21,330 nucleotides of DNA from Methylococcales bacterium (GCA_023134955.1 JAGLUC010000021.1:1-21330), one strand, 5' to 3'; counted from the stretch's first letter, positions 1 through 7,786 are shown. Numbers and translations are program-made. The notes: generated by a model not told the origin, from the sequence alone.

Positions 1-1173
1 ATTTTCATTTCTCTGGCGGTATTAGGTACATAATCCAAATCACATTCTGGATCAGGTGTTTCCAAATTGATCGTCGGTGGAGCAATTTGATGCTTTAAAG
101 TTAATGCAGATAAAACAGCTTCAATGCCGCCTGCCGCACCTAATAAATGACCAATCATTGATTTAGTTGAGCTCACTGCTATTTTATAGGCATGATCACC
201 TAATGCTGCTTTCATCGCTTGAGTTTCACCCACATCACCTGCAGGGGTTGAAGTCCCATGTGCATTAATATAATCAACTTGATCAACATTCAAGCCTGCA
301 TCACGTATTGCATTTTTCATGCAACGTGCAGCACCTTCGCCACCCACAGAAGGTGTGGTCATATGGTAAGCATCACCGCTCATACCATAGCCAACAACTT
401 CAGCATAAATTTTGGCACCCCGTGCTTTTGCATGTTCTAGCTCTTCAATAACCACAACGCCTGCACCATCACTCAAGAACAAAACCATCACGGTCTTTAT
501 CCCAGGGACGACTTGCACCTTGTGGATTATCATTATTTCGAGACAAGGCTTTTGCAGCCGCAAAACCACCCATTGCTGTAGGTGATGTTGTACAACACTC
601 TGCGCCACCTGCAATCATGACATCTGCATCGCCATATTTAATTAAACGAGTTGCATCACCAATATTGTGAGTACCTGTGGTACAAGCCGTCACAATAGAA
701 AAATTAGGACCTTTCATACCATATTTGATTGAAAGGTTGCCTGAAATCATATTAATAATTTGACCAGGAACAAAGAAAGGGGAAATTCTACGCGGACCAC
801 TTTTCTCATAAGTCGCATAACAATTTTCAATCCCTGTTATTCCGCCAATACCTGAGCCAATTGCAACACCAATACGCTCGGCATTTTTATCGGTGACTTC
901 TAACCCAGAGTCTTCAATAGCCTGACAACCTGCAGCAATTCCATAATGAATAAAATTATCCATTCTTTTAGCATCTTTTGCAGGAATATATTCACTAATA
1001 TCAAAACCTCTAATGACACCACCAAATGTTGTGGCAAAAGCAGAAATATCAAATGAATCTATTGCTCCAATACCACTTTTGCCATTAATAATGCCTTCCC
1101 AAGTATCTGAAACATTATTAGCTAAAGGTGTAACTGCGCCTAAACCAGTGATGACAACTCGACGTGTGCTCAA
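1..1173 (-). pseudogene. fabF: 3-oxoacyl-[ACP] synthase II, frameshifted and cut by window edge
   Basis: FabF is the elongating condensing enzyme of type II fatty-acid synthesis: it joins malonyl-ACP to an acyl-ACP. The first part (1173 to 469, 234 residues) starts at a TTG codon with MSTRRVVITGLG and carries the nucleophile Cys164 in VTACTTGTHN. It ends at a TGA at 469-471, directly after DGFVLE. Read one base over, the protein goes on as LSDGAGVVVIEELEHA and stays open to the window edge, including the catalytic His motifs NAHGTSTPAGD (about 240-270) and SMIGHLLGAAGG (about 118-160). So a single extra base around 472-478 separates the nucleophile from both His residues. No ATG is available near the N terminus, so TTG fits the family start. 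The last roughly 25 codons lie outside the window. The rest of the gene is undamaged, so a sequencing error, a very recent mutation or a recoding event are all possible. Confidence 0.9.
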
Positions 1174-1279
1174 AGTGATGTACCGTTAGAAAAAAATATA
1201 ATATGCAAGAGGGTTACCTTGAATTTACTTAAGACTTAATTCTAGTGGACGAGAGTTCACCCATCAGAGTTTAAATCAA

Positions 1280-1510
1280 TTACAAATTGGTATTGATATA
1301 ATCAATAGCAAGCTGAACAGTCGTTATTTTCTCAGCTTCTTCATCTGGAATTTCACATTCAAATTCTTCTTCAAGAGCCATGACGAGTTCAACCGTATCT
1401 AAAGAATCAGCACCCAGATCATCAACAAAAGATGCATCATTTGCAATATCATCGTTAACACCTAACTGTTCTGCAACAATCTTTTTTACTCGTTCTTCAA
1501 TCTTACTCAT
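1280..1510 (-). CDS. acpP: Acyl carrier protein
   Basis: This is the 76-residue carrier that holds growing fatty acyl chains on a 4'-phosphopantetheine arm. The attachment motif GADSLDTVE is present, with the modified serine at Ser36, and the protein is very acidic, as the family always is. Its length is normal (E. coli AcpP is 78 residues). The ATG at 1508-1510 is preceded by a good ribosome-binding site (GAGG about 8 nt upstream). It lies between fabG and fabF as in E. coli. The 176-bp gap to fabG contains a separate promoter, which fits the known need for much more AcpP than of the neighbouring enzymes. Confidence 0.97.
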   Translation of the reverse strand: MSKIEERVKKIVAEQLGVNDDIANDASFVDDLGADSLDTVELVMALEEEFECEIPDEEAEKITTVQLAIDYINTNL

Positions 1511-1622
1511 TTTTATTTTCCTCTAACCTAAGAAAGTGTTTGATTTTTTTAAAATTTACTTTCTATATTTGTTATTAATAATTAGAAATCCCGCCATTGG
1601 ACACCCCAGACGACAAGGTAGA

Positions 1623-1652
1623 ATTATACTTTATATTACAACAATGTCACAA
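1623..1652 (-). promoter_or_regulatory. Candidate sigma70 promoter for acpP
   Basis: On the minus strand TTGTGA (1647-1652) and a perfect TATAAT (1623-1628) are separated by 18 bp. This lies about 110 bp upstream of the acpP start, inside the fabG-acpP gap, so it would give acpP a transcript independent of the upstream operon. Confidence 0.6.
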
Positions 1653-1686
1653 CACTATGCTCAAAACATAATACAAATTCACATTT

Positions 1687-2415
1687 TTAAGACATAAACA
1701 TGCCACCATTGACATGAATTGTTTCACCTGTAATATATGCAGCACCTTCAGAAGCTAAAAAAGAAACCGCACAAGCAATTTCTTTTGGATCTCCAAGTCG
1801 ACCTAGTGCAATTGATTCCAGCAAAACATTTTTATGCTCATCTGCCAGTTCTTTGGTCATATCTGTATCGATAAATCCTGGCGCAACAGTATTAACCGTA
1901 ATACCTCTTGAACCTATTTCTTTAGCTAGAGATTTTGCAAAACCAATCATGCCTGCTTTAGAGGCAGCATAATTAGTTTGTCCTGCATTGCCAGTAGCTC
2001 CAACAACAGATGAAATATTAATAATACGACCCGACCTTGCTTTCATCATGCCACGCAAAACTGCTTTACTCATACGAAAAACAGAGGTCAGATTGGTATT
2101 GATAATGTCATCCCATTCCTCATCTTTCATTCGCATTAATAAATTATCTCGCGTTATGCCTGCATTATTCACTAACACCGCAGGCACCGCATAATCATCA
2201 GCAATTTTCTTAATCACTTCTGCGATAGACTCTGAATCAGCAACATTTAATTTTAAGCCTTTGCCATTTTCAGCCAAATAAGCTGAAATGGAATCCGCAC
2301 CGCCATCACTTGTAGCAGTACCTACAACAAAAAAACCATCAGTAATTAACTGCTCAGCAATTGCTCGACCTATTCCTCGACTTGCACCCGTTACTAACGC
2401 TACTTTTTTATCCAT
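1687..2415 (-). CDS. fabG: 3-oxoacyl-[ACP] reductase
   Basis: This short-chain dehydrogenase reduces 3-oxoacyl-ACP with NADPH, the first reductive step of each elongation round. The 242 residues match the usual length. Visible motifs are the cofactor-binding TGASRGIG (9-16), the NNAG motif (83-86) and the catalytic Ser136, Tyr149 and Lys153 (ISSVVG, then NYAASK). The C terminus has the usual GETIHVNGGM. The ATG overlaps the end of fabD by 8 nt, with GGAG about 7 nt upstream inside fabD, so the two are translationally coupled. Confidence 0.97.
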   Translation of the reverse strand: MDKKVALVTGASRGIGRAIAEQLITDGFFVVGTATSDGGADSISAYLAENGKGLKLNVADSESIAEVIKKIADDYAVPAVLVNNAGITRDNLLMRMKDEEWDDIINTNLTSVFRMSKAVLRGMMKARSGRIINISSVVGATGNAGQTNYAASKAGMIGFAKSLAKEIGSRGITVNTVAPGFIDTDMTKELADEHKNVLLESIALGRLGDPKEIACAVSFLASEGAAYITGETIHVNGGMFMS

Positions 2416-3358
2416 TTAACTGCTCCATTACTTTTTCTAGTGTTGCGGGATCGTACATCACCATATGATTAGCACCTTTTGCAATACGTTTATTAAGCCC
2501 CATTAATACTTTACCAGGCCCACACTCCACAAAGTTTACAACCCCTTGTTCATACATATATTTAATGCTATCAACCCAGCGGACAGGTTTAAAAAGCTGT
2601 TCTTTTAAAGCATTTCGAATGACTTCATCCGCCGTATGTGCAGCCACATCTACATTATTAATCAATGTCATTTTAGGCGTTTGAATTTCAATTCTATTTA
2701 ACCTTTCAGCTAATTTTTCAGCCGCCGGTTCCATCAATGTACAATGAGAAGGAACACTCACAGGTAATTTAAGCGCACGCTTAGCACCTGCTTCTTTAGC
2801 TGCCGCCATCGCTCTTTCAACTGCCGCTACATGTCCAGCAATAACAACTTGCCCTGGTGCATTAAAGTTTACAGCTGCAACCACTTCATTTTCAGCAGTA
2901 TCAGCACATACTTTAACAACCTGGTGATCCTCCAACCCAATAATTGCAGCCATTGCACCTATACCAGCTGGAACAGCCTGCTGCATAAATCGGCCTCGTT
3001 CTGCAACTAAAGTAACAGCATCATTAAAAGCAAGCGCATCAGAACAAACCAGTGCGGTATATTCACCCAAACTATGCCCAGCCACCCAATCAGGTCTTAT
3101 ATCTGACTGCTCACACCAGACACGCCACATTGCAACACCAGCTGTTAACATAGCTGGTTGCGTATTATGTGTTTGATTTAAATCTTCTACCGGACCTTGC
3201 TGAACCAATTTCCACAAATCAAAATTCAAACAGTCTGAAGCTTGCTCAAAAGTTTGCTTAATTAGTGGAAAAGACTCGGCCATTTCAGACAACATGCCCA
3301 ATGACTGAGACCCTTGCCCAGGAAAAACAAATACTAAATTATAATTTTGCTCACTCAT
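2408..3358 (-). CDS. fabD: Malonyl-CoA:ACP transacylase
   Basis: FabD moves malonyl groups from CoA to ACP and so supplies the extender units. Near the N terminus is FPGQGSQ (12-18), the nucleophile is Ser96 in GHSLGE, Arg121 lies in ERGRFMQ, and the second catalytic residue is His205 in VPSHCTLM. I take the ATG at 3356-3358, giving MSEQNYNLVFVFPGQ and 316 residues, close to the 309 of E. coli FabD. An in-frame ATG nine codons further upstream (3385) adds MFFLDKKII, touches the palindromic repeat at 3386 and has no better ribosome-binding site. Neither start has a clear one. The end overlaps fabG by 8 nt. Confidence 0.95.
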   Translation of the reverse strand: MSEQNYNLVFVFPGQGSQSLGMLSEMAESFPLIKQTFEQASDCLNFDLWKLVQQGPVEDLNQTHNTQPAMLTAGVAMWRVWCEQSDIRPDWVAGHSLGEYTALVCSDALAFNDAVTLVAERGRFMQQAVPAGIGAMAAIIGLEDHQVVKVCADTAENEVVAAVNFNAPGQVVIAGHVAAVERAMAAAKEAGAKRALKLPVSVPSHCTLMEPAAEKLAERLNRIEIQTPKMTLINNVDVAAHTADEVIRNALKEQLFKPVRWVDSIKYMYEQGVVNFVECGPGKVLMGLNKRIAKGANHMVMYDPATLEKVMEQLNG

Positions 3359-3385
3359 AATGATTTTTTTATCTAAAAAAAACAT

Positions 3386-3470
3386 CAGGTAAAAGGTTCA
3401 AGGTACAAGGTTCAAAAAGCAACATCAATAAACTTGCTCTTTTTACCTTTCACCTCGAACCTTTCGCCTG
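3386..3470. repeat. Imperfect palindrome built from 7-bp units between fabH and fabD
   Basis: Two 37-nt arms (3386-3422 and 3434-3470) flank an 11-nt loop and pair at most positions. Each arm is itself a run of 7-mers ending in AAGG or GAGG (TAAAAGG, TTCAAGG, TACAAGG in one arm; CGAAAGG, TTCGAGG, TGAAAGG in the other). It fills nearly the whole fabH-fabD gap in an otherwise tightly packed operon. It would form a long hairpin in the mRNA but has no T-run in the operon direction, so it does not look like a terminator. It resembles dispersed heptamer repeats, but no second copy is in this window. Confidence 0.75.
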
Positions 3471-3475
3471 CTCTT

Positions 3476-4444
3476 CTAATACTTAATTAAAGCAGATCCC
3501 CAAGTAAAACCCGCACCAAAGGCTTCCAGCAATACAATTTGACCGCGCTGAATACGTCCATCTCTTACTGCTTCATTAAAAGCCAATAATACCGAAGCAG
3601 ACGATGTATTGCCTTGGTTTTCTAGGGTAAGCACAACTCGATCCATCGACATTTTTAATTTCTTGGCAGTGGCTGCAATAATTCTTATATTCGCTTGATG
3701 CGGTACCAACCAGTCAATTCTGGATTTATCCAAGCCATTGGCTTCTAAAGTTTCGTCAACAATTCTGCCCAGGGTATTAACGGCAACTTTAAAAACTTCA
3801 CTGCCTTTCATGCTAATAAAGCCTTGCTCATCTTTTTTTGAATCTGTCGCTACTTGAGGGTTCGGGCAATAAAGCATGTCTTCATAACTAGCATCAGAAT
3901 GAATATGGGTAGATAAAATTCCTGCTTCACCTGAAGATTCAAGGAGCACAGCACCAGCACCATCACCAAATAGGATGCATGTGCTTCTGTCTGTCCAATC
4001 AACCAATCTTGAACAAATTTCAGAACCCACAACCAATACTTTATTAGCTGCACCTGACTTAATATATTGATCTGCGATACTCATGGCAAAAATAGAACCA
4101 GAACATGCTGCCTGCACGTCAAATGCCACACAATTTTTAATATCCAAACGTTTCTGTAACAAACATCCAGTACTTGGATAAACTCTATCAGGACTTCCTG
4201 TTGCTACAATAATTAAATCAATTTCATTAGCATCAATACCAGCCATATCAATTGCTTGTGTTGCAGCAATTTCAGCCATACTAGCCGCGGTTTCTTCTGG
4301 CCCAGCAATACGTCGTGTCTTTATGCCTGTACGCTCAACAATCCAGCTATCAGAAGTATCAACCAATTGTGAGATTTCTTCATTCGTACGAATGGTTTCA
4401 GGCATATAGCCACCCGTTCCTATGATTCTTGCACAATGACTCAT
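3476..4444 (-). CDS. fabH: 3-oxoacyl-[ACP] synthase III
   Basis: FabH starts fatty-acid synthesis by condensing acetyl-CoA with malonyl-ACP. The 322 residues have the complete Cys-His-Asn triad: Cys114 in QAACSGS, His249 in VPHQANIRI and Asn279 in ENQGNTSSAS. The N terminus has RIIGTGGYMPE and DSWIVERTGI, typical of the family. The ATG overlaps the plsX stop as ATGA, so translation is coupled. Downstream, the long palindromic repeat separates it from fabD. Confidence 0.97.
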   Translation of the reverse strand: MSHCARIIGTGGYMPETIRTNEEISQLVDTSDSWIVERTGIKTRRIAGPEETAASMAEIAATQAIDMAGIDANEIDLIIVATGSPDRVYPSTGCLLQKRLDIKNCVAFDVQAACSGSIFAMSIADQYIKSGAANKVLVVGSEICSRLVDWTDRSTCILFGDGAGAVLLESSGEAGILSTHIHSDASYEDMLYCPNPQVATDSKKDEQGFISMKGSEVFKVAVNTLGRIVDETLEANGLDKSRIDWLVPHQANIRIIAATAKKLKMSMDRVVLTLENQGNTSSASVLLAFNEAVRDGRIQRGQIVLLEAFGAGFTWGSALIKY

Positions 4445-5469
4445 ACGTCCTCTCTACTTTCCAAAGTGACAGCTACTTTATCAATTATTTTTCTAGTCAC
4501 ATCCTGCTCAATTTCAATCTCAGCAAGATGAATGGCAGTCTCAAATGCTAAAGCATCTGCCCCACCATGACTTTTAATCACCAAACCACGCAAACCTATA
4601 AAACTTGCGCCATTATACATTCTAGGATCAATGCTCTTTTTAAACATTTTTAGTACAGGATAAGCTGCAATACTCGCTAATTTGGTCAATATATTCCTGG
4701 AAAAAGCATCTTTCAGCTTTGTCCCAATCATTTTTGCTGCACCTTCAATTGATTTGAGTGCTACATTTCCTACAAAACCATCGGTAACAATTAAATCCAC
4801 CTTAACACTACCTGCATTAATTGAATTACCCTCAACATAACCGATGTAATTTAATGATGATGTTTCTAGTAATTTTGCGGCTGATTTAACTTGCTCATTA
4901 CCCTTCATATCCTCTTCACCAATGTTTAACAAACCAATCTTTGGTGATTCAATACCTTCAACTGCTTTTACAACCTGTTCACCCATTATCGCAAACTGAT
5001 ATAAATGTTCGGCCGTACAATCAACATTAGCACCTAAATCTAAAATATGAGTATGTCCAAAAATAGACGGTAATGTCGAGATAATAGCAGGTCGATCAAT
5101 ACCAGGGATCATCTTTAAAACAAAACGGGCAATTGCCATTAATGCCCCTGTATTACCCGCACTAACACAAGCATCGGCATCTCCATCTCGCACTAAATTA
5201 ATCGCAACTCGCATAGAAGAATCTTTTTTACCTCTTAATGCTTTTTGAGGAGACTCATCCATTTCCACTTGCTGAGAAGCATGCTGAACAATAAGTCTAT
5301 CTTTATATTTGATAAGTGCTTGGGCTAACATGTCTTTAAGAATCGACTCATCACCAACCATAATGACATTTAATTCTGGATTTGCTTTTAGGCATTCCAA
5401 GGTTGCAGGAATGGTGACTTCAGGACCAAAATCTCCACCCATTGCATCAATAGCAATTGTTATGCTCAC
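4441..5469 (-). CDS. plsX: Phosphate acyltransferase PlsX
   Basis: PlsX makes acyl-phosphate from acyl-ACP, the acyl donor for the PlsY glycerol-3-phosphate acyltransferase, and so links fatty-acid synthesis to phospholipid synthesis. The protein starts at GTG (5467-5469) with ITIAIDAMGGDFGP, the family signature, and has the later motifs SAGNTGALM, DLGANVDC and VTDGFVGNVALK. The 342 residues match the family. A GGAG lies about 11 nt upstream of the GTG. The 257-bp gap to rpmF holds three palindromes that could be regulatory. Confidence 0.96.
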   Translation of the reverse strand: MSITIAIDAMGGDFGPEVTIPATLECLKANPELNVIMVGDESILKDMLAQALIKYKDRLIVQHASQQVEMDESPQKALRGKKDSSMRVAINLVRDGDADACVSAGNTGALMAIARFVLKMIPGIDRPAIISTLPSIFGHTHILDLGANVDCTAEHLYQFAIMGEQVVKAVEGIESPKIGLLNIGEEDMKGNEQVKSAAKLLETSSLNYIGYVEGNSINAGSVKVDLIVTDGFVGNVALKSIEGAAKMIGTKLKDAFSRNILTKLASIAAYPVLKMFKKSIDPRMYNGASFIGLRGLVIKSHGGADALAFETAIHLAEIEIEQDVTRKIIDKVAVTLESREDV

Positions 5470-5532
5470 GCTTAGAATAACTCCAGAATATTGTGGGAAT
5501 CTATGATTAAGTCAAAAACTAAATAGATTGTA

Positions 5533-5585
5533 TTTGAAATATTCAAACTCAAGGTATAAATGGCAAATAATAGCAGGCTATTATT
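5533..5585. promoter_or_regulatory. Two palindromes upstream of plsX, candidate operators
   Basis: TTTGAA-N3-TTCAAA lies at 5533-5547 and a perfect 9-bp-arm palindrome AATAATAGC-AG-GCTATTATT at 5566-5585, about 65-115 bp upstream of the plsX start. Neither is followed by a T-run in the minus direction, so they look more like protein-binding sites than terminators. No convincing promoter pair with normal spacing was found here. Confidence 0.35.
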
Positions 5586-5662
5586 AAGATTTACAACACA
5601 GAAACTGGACATTTCAGATGCAAGATATGAATTCATGACTTAATCAGATGTTCCTTAAAGAC

Positions 5663-5683
5663 CCGACCATAGAATATGGTCGG
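5663..5683 (-). other. Perfect 8-bp hairpin between rpmF and plsX
   Basis: CCGACCAT and ATGGTCGG pair perfectly around a 5-nt loop, 44 bp after the rpmF stop. In the minus direction it is followed only by GTCTTTAAGG, so a T-run is nearly absent. It could be a weak attenuator, an RNase processing site or a 3' stability hairpin that sets the high rpmF to plsX ratio. Confidence 0.45.
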
Positions 5684-5726
5684 CAACTAGCAATTAGGCA
5701 TATATAATAATACCTACTTTTACATC

Positions 5727-5906
5727 TTAATCTTCGTCATTAAAAACAACTTGACGACCTTTAAAAACACCCTCTGGTGTCATATGGTGACGAATATGAG
5801 TTTCACCAGTCATTGGGTCTTGAGACAAAGTTTTACTTGTTAATGAATCGTGTGAACGACGCTGACCACGTCTTGAACGCGTTACTTTACTTTTTTGTAC
5901 AGCCAT
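5727..5906 (-). CDS. rpmF: 50S ribosomal protein L32
   Basis: A 59-residue basic protein starting MAVQKSKVTRSRRGQRRSHD and containing HIRHHMTPEG, the bL32 pattern without zinc-binding cysteines as in E. coli. It is a structural part of the large ribosomal subunit. The ATG follows the yceD stop after 2 nt, with GGAG about 7 nt upstream inside the end of yceD. Position between yceD and plsX is the conserved gammaproteobacterial arrangement. Confidence 0.97.
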   Translation of the reverse strand: MAVQKSKVTRSRRGQRRSHDSLTSKTLSQDPMTGETHIRHHMTPEGVFKGRQVVFNDED

Positions 5907-5908
5907 TT

Positions 5909-6433
5909 TTAATCTCCAGTATTTTTAAGTTCCGCTAAAACAGAAAACGGGTTATTAGAATTCATTTGTTGTTGCTCATCATTATTTACTTCCAGCTCTT
6001 TACCCTTACTCATTTCTGAACATTCATACTCATGTCTAGGAAAATCGGGCAACGCCAGTAATAATTCGTCTTCAACGAGCTCATTAAGTGAAATTTTTTT
6101 ATTATTTAATATCAAAGGTTCACAATCACTTGCCAATCTATCTGCTTGCTCCATACTTGAAACCAAGCCTAATTTAAACTGCCTGTTAATTGACAAAACA
6201 AACTGACCAAGACAAGATTGACACTGTAAATTTAAATTAGCTTTAATTTCGCCTGAAACAATGGCTAGCCTTCCTTCTTTATCAAAAGAAAAATCAATTT
6301 CCACCACTCCAGAATTATCAAGTAATTCACCTGACAATCGAATGAATTCACTTACTTTAAGTGCCCCCACAAGCCTTTTGCCTCTTTCAGCAAAACCAAG
6401 CGGTTCTATAACAACAGGTAATCGATCTAACAT
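5909..6433 (-). CDS. yceD: YceD/DUF177 family, large-subunit rRNA accumulation protein
   Basis: This 174-residue acidic protein has the DUF177 features: an N terminus like E. coli YceD (RLPVVIEPLGFAERGKRL), a CQSC pair (Cys71, Cys74) in the middle, an acidic VEDELLLALPDFP stretch and the NPFSVLAELK tail. The family is needed for normal accumulation of 23S rRNA and is almost always encoded just before rpmF, as here. The start matches the E. coli N terminus well. It lies only about 10 nt from the -10 box of the promoter, so the mRNA leader is 3-4 nt or missing. Confidence 0.93.
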   Translation of the reverse strand: MLDRLPVVIEPLGFAERGKRLVGALKVSEFIRLSGELLDNSGVVEIDFSFDKEGRLAIVSGEIKANLNLQCQSCLGQFVLSINRQFKLGLVSSMEQADRLASDCEPLILNNKKISLNELVEDELLLALPDFPRHEYECSEMSKGKELEVNNDEQQQMNSNNPFSVLAELKNTGD

Positions 6434-6442
6434 AACTGGACA

Positions 6443-6471
6443 ATTCTATATGGTGAACAAATATCCGTCAA
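6443..6471 (-). promoter_or_regulatory. Sigma70 promoter of the yceD-rpmF-plsX-fab operon
   Basis: On the minus strand TTGACG (6466-6471) and TAGAAT (6443-6448) are separated by exactly 17 bp, the best promoter pair in this part of the window. AT-rich sequence lies upstream, including a perfect 12-bp palindrome TTGTTTAAACAA at 6489-6500. Expected transcription start is near 6436, about 3 nt before the yceD ATG. Confidence 0.75.
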
Positions 6472-6540
6472 TATTTTATAAAAATATTTTGTTTAAACAA
6501 CTCATTTATAAAGGGTAATTAAGGTTGCAAACAAAACCTA

Positions 6541-6714
6541 TTAATCGTTCCAAAAATATTCGCGGTAATGAAAAAGTAGTCCGTATGAAGTTTACCTAGT
6601 ACAGGGAGCCGACGACTCGAAACCCCGCATTACACTTCGTTTCATACGGGCTACAATATGTTTTAATATATATAGAGTGTCAAAATACCCTGCCAGAACT
6701 TATGGGACGATTAA
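6541..6714 (+). mobile_element. MITE-like element, copy 1
   Basis: This 174-bp unit begins TTAATCGTTCCAAAA and ends with its near inverse (TTATGGGACGATTAA), giving terminal inverted repeats of about 15 bp. Inside is a second inverted pair, GTAGTCCGTATGAAG against CTTCGTTTCATACGGGCTAC. A second copy lies in opposite orientation at 7614-7786 with roughly 85 percent identity by eye. There is no coding capacity. A TA dinucleotide flanks both ends of this copy, as would be expected for a TA target duplication, but copy 2 does not show this on both sides. Confidence 0.8.
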
Positions 6715-7045
6715 TATTCAACTTTTATTATTTCAGTGTCATATTAAAGAGCAACATCCTAGCAACTCATGAATCATTATCCGCTAAGTATAGCGTAAGA
6801 AAAGCAAATGACTATTTAATAAAATTTCTGATTGCACATAAAAAACTGTGGAAATATTCATTCCATTTTTCCTCTTTAGCAAAAAAGAGCTGGGCAAATT
6901 TGAATTTAAAACTCTATTACCATACAAATTGTATGTCATTATTTTTAAGATACTTACCTCTCTCTATGTGGTATGCTTTCCAAAGTGTATCGTATTTTTT
7001 ATACACAAAATTAATAACTATCATTTACACGAGGTAATCTTTCTA
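6715..7045. other. Non-coding stretch before the secreted-protein gene
   Basis: AT-rich sequence with no supported gene. A 111-residue frame that opens here starts inside the end of the MITE, has no signal or domain and ends at 7037; I regard it as chance. A GTGTAT-N10-ATACAC inverted repeat at 6985-7006, about 40 bp before the next gene, could be a binding site. Confidence 0.5.
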
Positions 7046-7441
7046 ATGGTTTCATTTAATAAACTAGCACTAGTCCTTCTGGTAAGTATTTCAACGCTTG
7101 CAACCGCTCCTTCTGTAATTGCAGCTGGCAAAGTAGCAAACCAATCACAAGAAGAAGTTGTTCAGTCACTTGACGATACCGTAACTGCTGCCGAAGCAGC
7201 TTTAGCTGCAATAAAAAACGGTACCGATAAAAAAGAGACTATGGCGTTATTTAAAGCGACTAAACAAACTGCCAAAACAATTGAAAGCAGCGTTGTTTTA
7301 GCACATCGTGACAGAGCACTTAATAGAGTAATGAAAGCACGCTCAGCCTATAAGAAAGGTGATCTGAAAAAAGCAGAAGAACTGATGACTGAAGCAGTTG
7401 AACGCTTCATAAAAGTGAGAGAAAAATACCACGCATTCTAA
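7046..7441 (+). CDS. Small secreted helical protein, unrecognised
   Basis: I do not recognise the family. The 131-residue protein has a clear Sec signal peptide (Lys6, a hydrophobic stretch at about 7-20, likely cleavage after the VIAA at about 24-27). The mature part, about 104 residues, is strongly helical and rich in Ala, Lys and Glu, with no cysteine, proline or glycine-rich part, so a periplasmic three- or four-helix bundle is likely. Size and the ending VREKYHAF recall cytochrome b562-like proteins, but the Met/His haem-ligand pattern is not convincing. I chose ATG 7046 because GAGG lies about 11 nt upstream and the signal peptide follows directly. A longer in-frame start at 6848 would bury the signal peptide. 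A strong terminator follows, so it is a single-gene unit, framed by two inverted MITE copies. Confidence 0.8.
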   Translation: MVSFNKLALVLLVSISTLATAPSVIAAGKVANQSQEEVVQSLDDTVTAAEAALAAIKNGTDKKETMALFKATKQTAKTIESSVVLAHRDRALNRVMKARSAYKKGDLKKAEELMTEAVERFIKVREKYHAF

Positions 7442-7472
7442 AGTATTCATTACTTTTGGTATTTAGTCTATA

Positions 7473-7503
7473 AAGCTTACAGCCTTCGGTTGTGAGCTTT
7501 TTT
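7473..7503 (+). terminator. Intrinsic terminator after the secreted-protein gene
   Basis: AAGCTTACAGCC pairs with GGTTGTGAGCTT across a short TTC loop with only two G-U-type mismatches, followed by six T. It lies 32 bp after the stop codon. Confidence 0.88.
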
Positions 7504-7613
7504 AATGTTTATAGTTTAGCAACACCCCTTCAACAAATCCTCACATTCATAATCGACTACTAAGATAATGATAGTTTTTGAGATTAGCATTTCAATTTTC
7601 CTGACAACACATA

Positions 7614-7786
7614 TTAATCGCCCCAAAAGTTCTGGCAGGGTATTTTGACACCCTTTTATTAAAATATATTGTAGCCCGTATGAAACGAAGTGTAATACAG
7701 GGGTTCGAGTTATCGGTTTCCCCGTATTAGGTATACTTCATACGGGCTACTTTTTTCATTACTGCAAATACTTTTGGAACGATTAA
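7614..7786 (-). mobile_element. MITE-like element, copy 2 (inverted)
   Basis: This is the 173-bp reverse-oriented partner of the element at 6541-6714, with the same ends (TTAATCG at 7614, CGATTAA at 7780-7786) and the same nested GTAGCCCGTATGAA palindrome. It contains TTGACA at 7646-7651 followed 16 bp later by TATTGT, a possible internal promoter pointing toward 7786. The stretch from here to the peroxidase gene (7787-7919) shows no gene or terminator. Confidence 0.8.

Noticed and set aside
258..440. 60-residue frame on the plus strand
   Set aside because: It lies opposite the conserved second part of fabF and has no domain or ribosome-binding site.
3359..3385. Nine-codon longer fabD start
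   Set aside because: It begins at the edge of the palindromic repeat, adds residues not seen in the family and has no better ribosome-binding site.
5663..5683. Hairpin called as an intrinsic terminator of rpmF
   Set aside because: The stem is perfect but the T-run in the minus direction is only CTTT, so I list it as a hairpin of unknown role.
6702..7037. 111-residue frame and the 6848 start of the secreted protein
   Set aside because: The first starts inside a MITE end and lacks any feature; the second would bury a clear signal peptide that follows its own ribosome-binding site.
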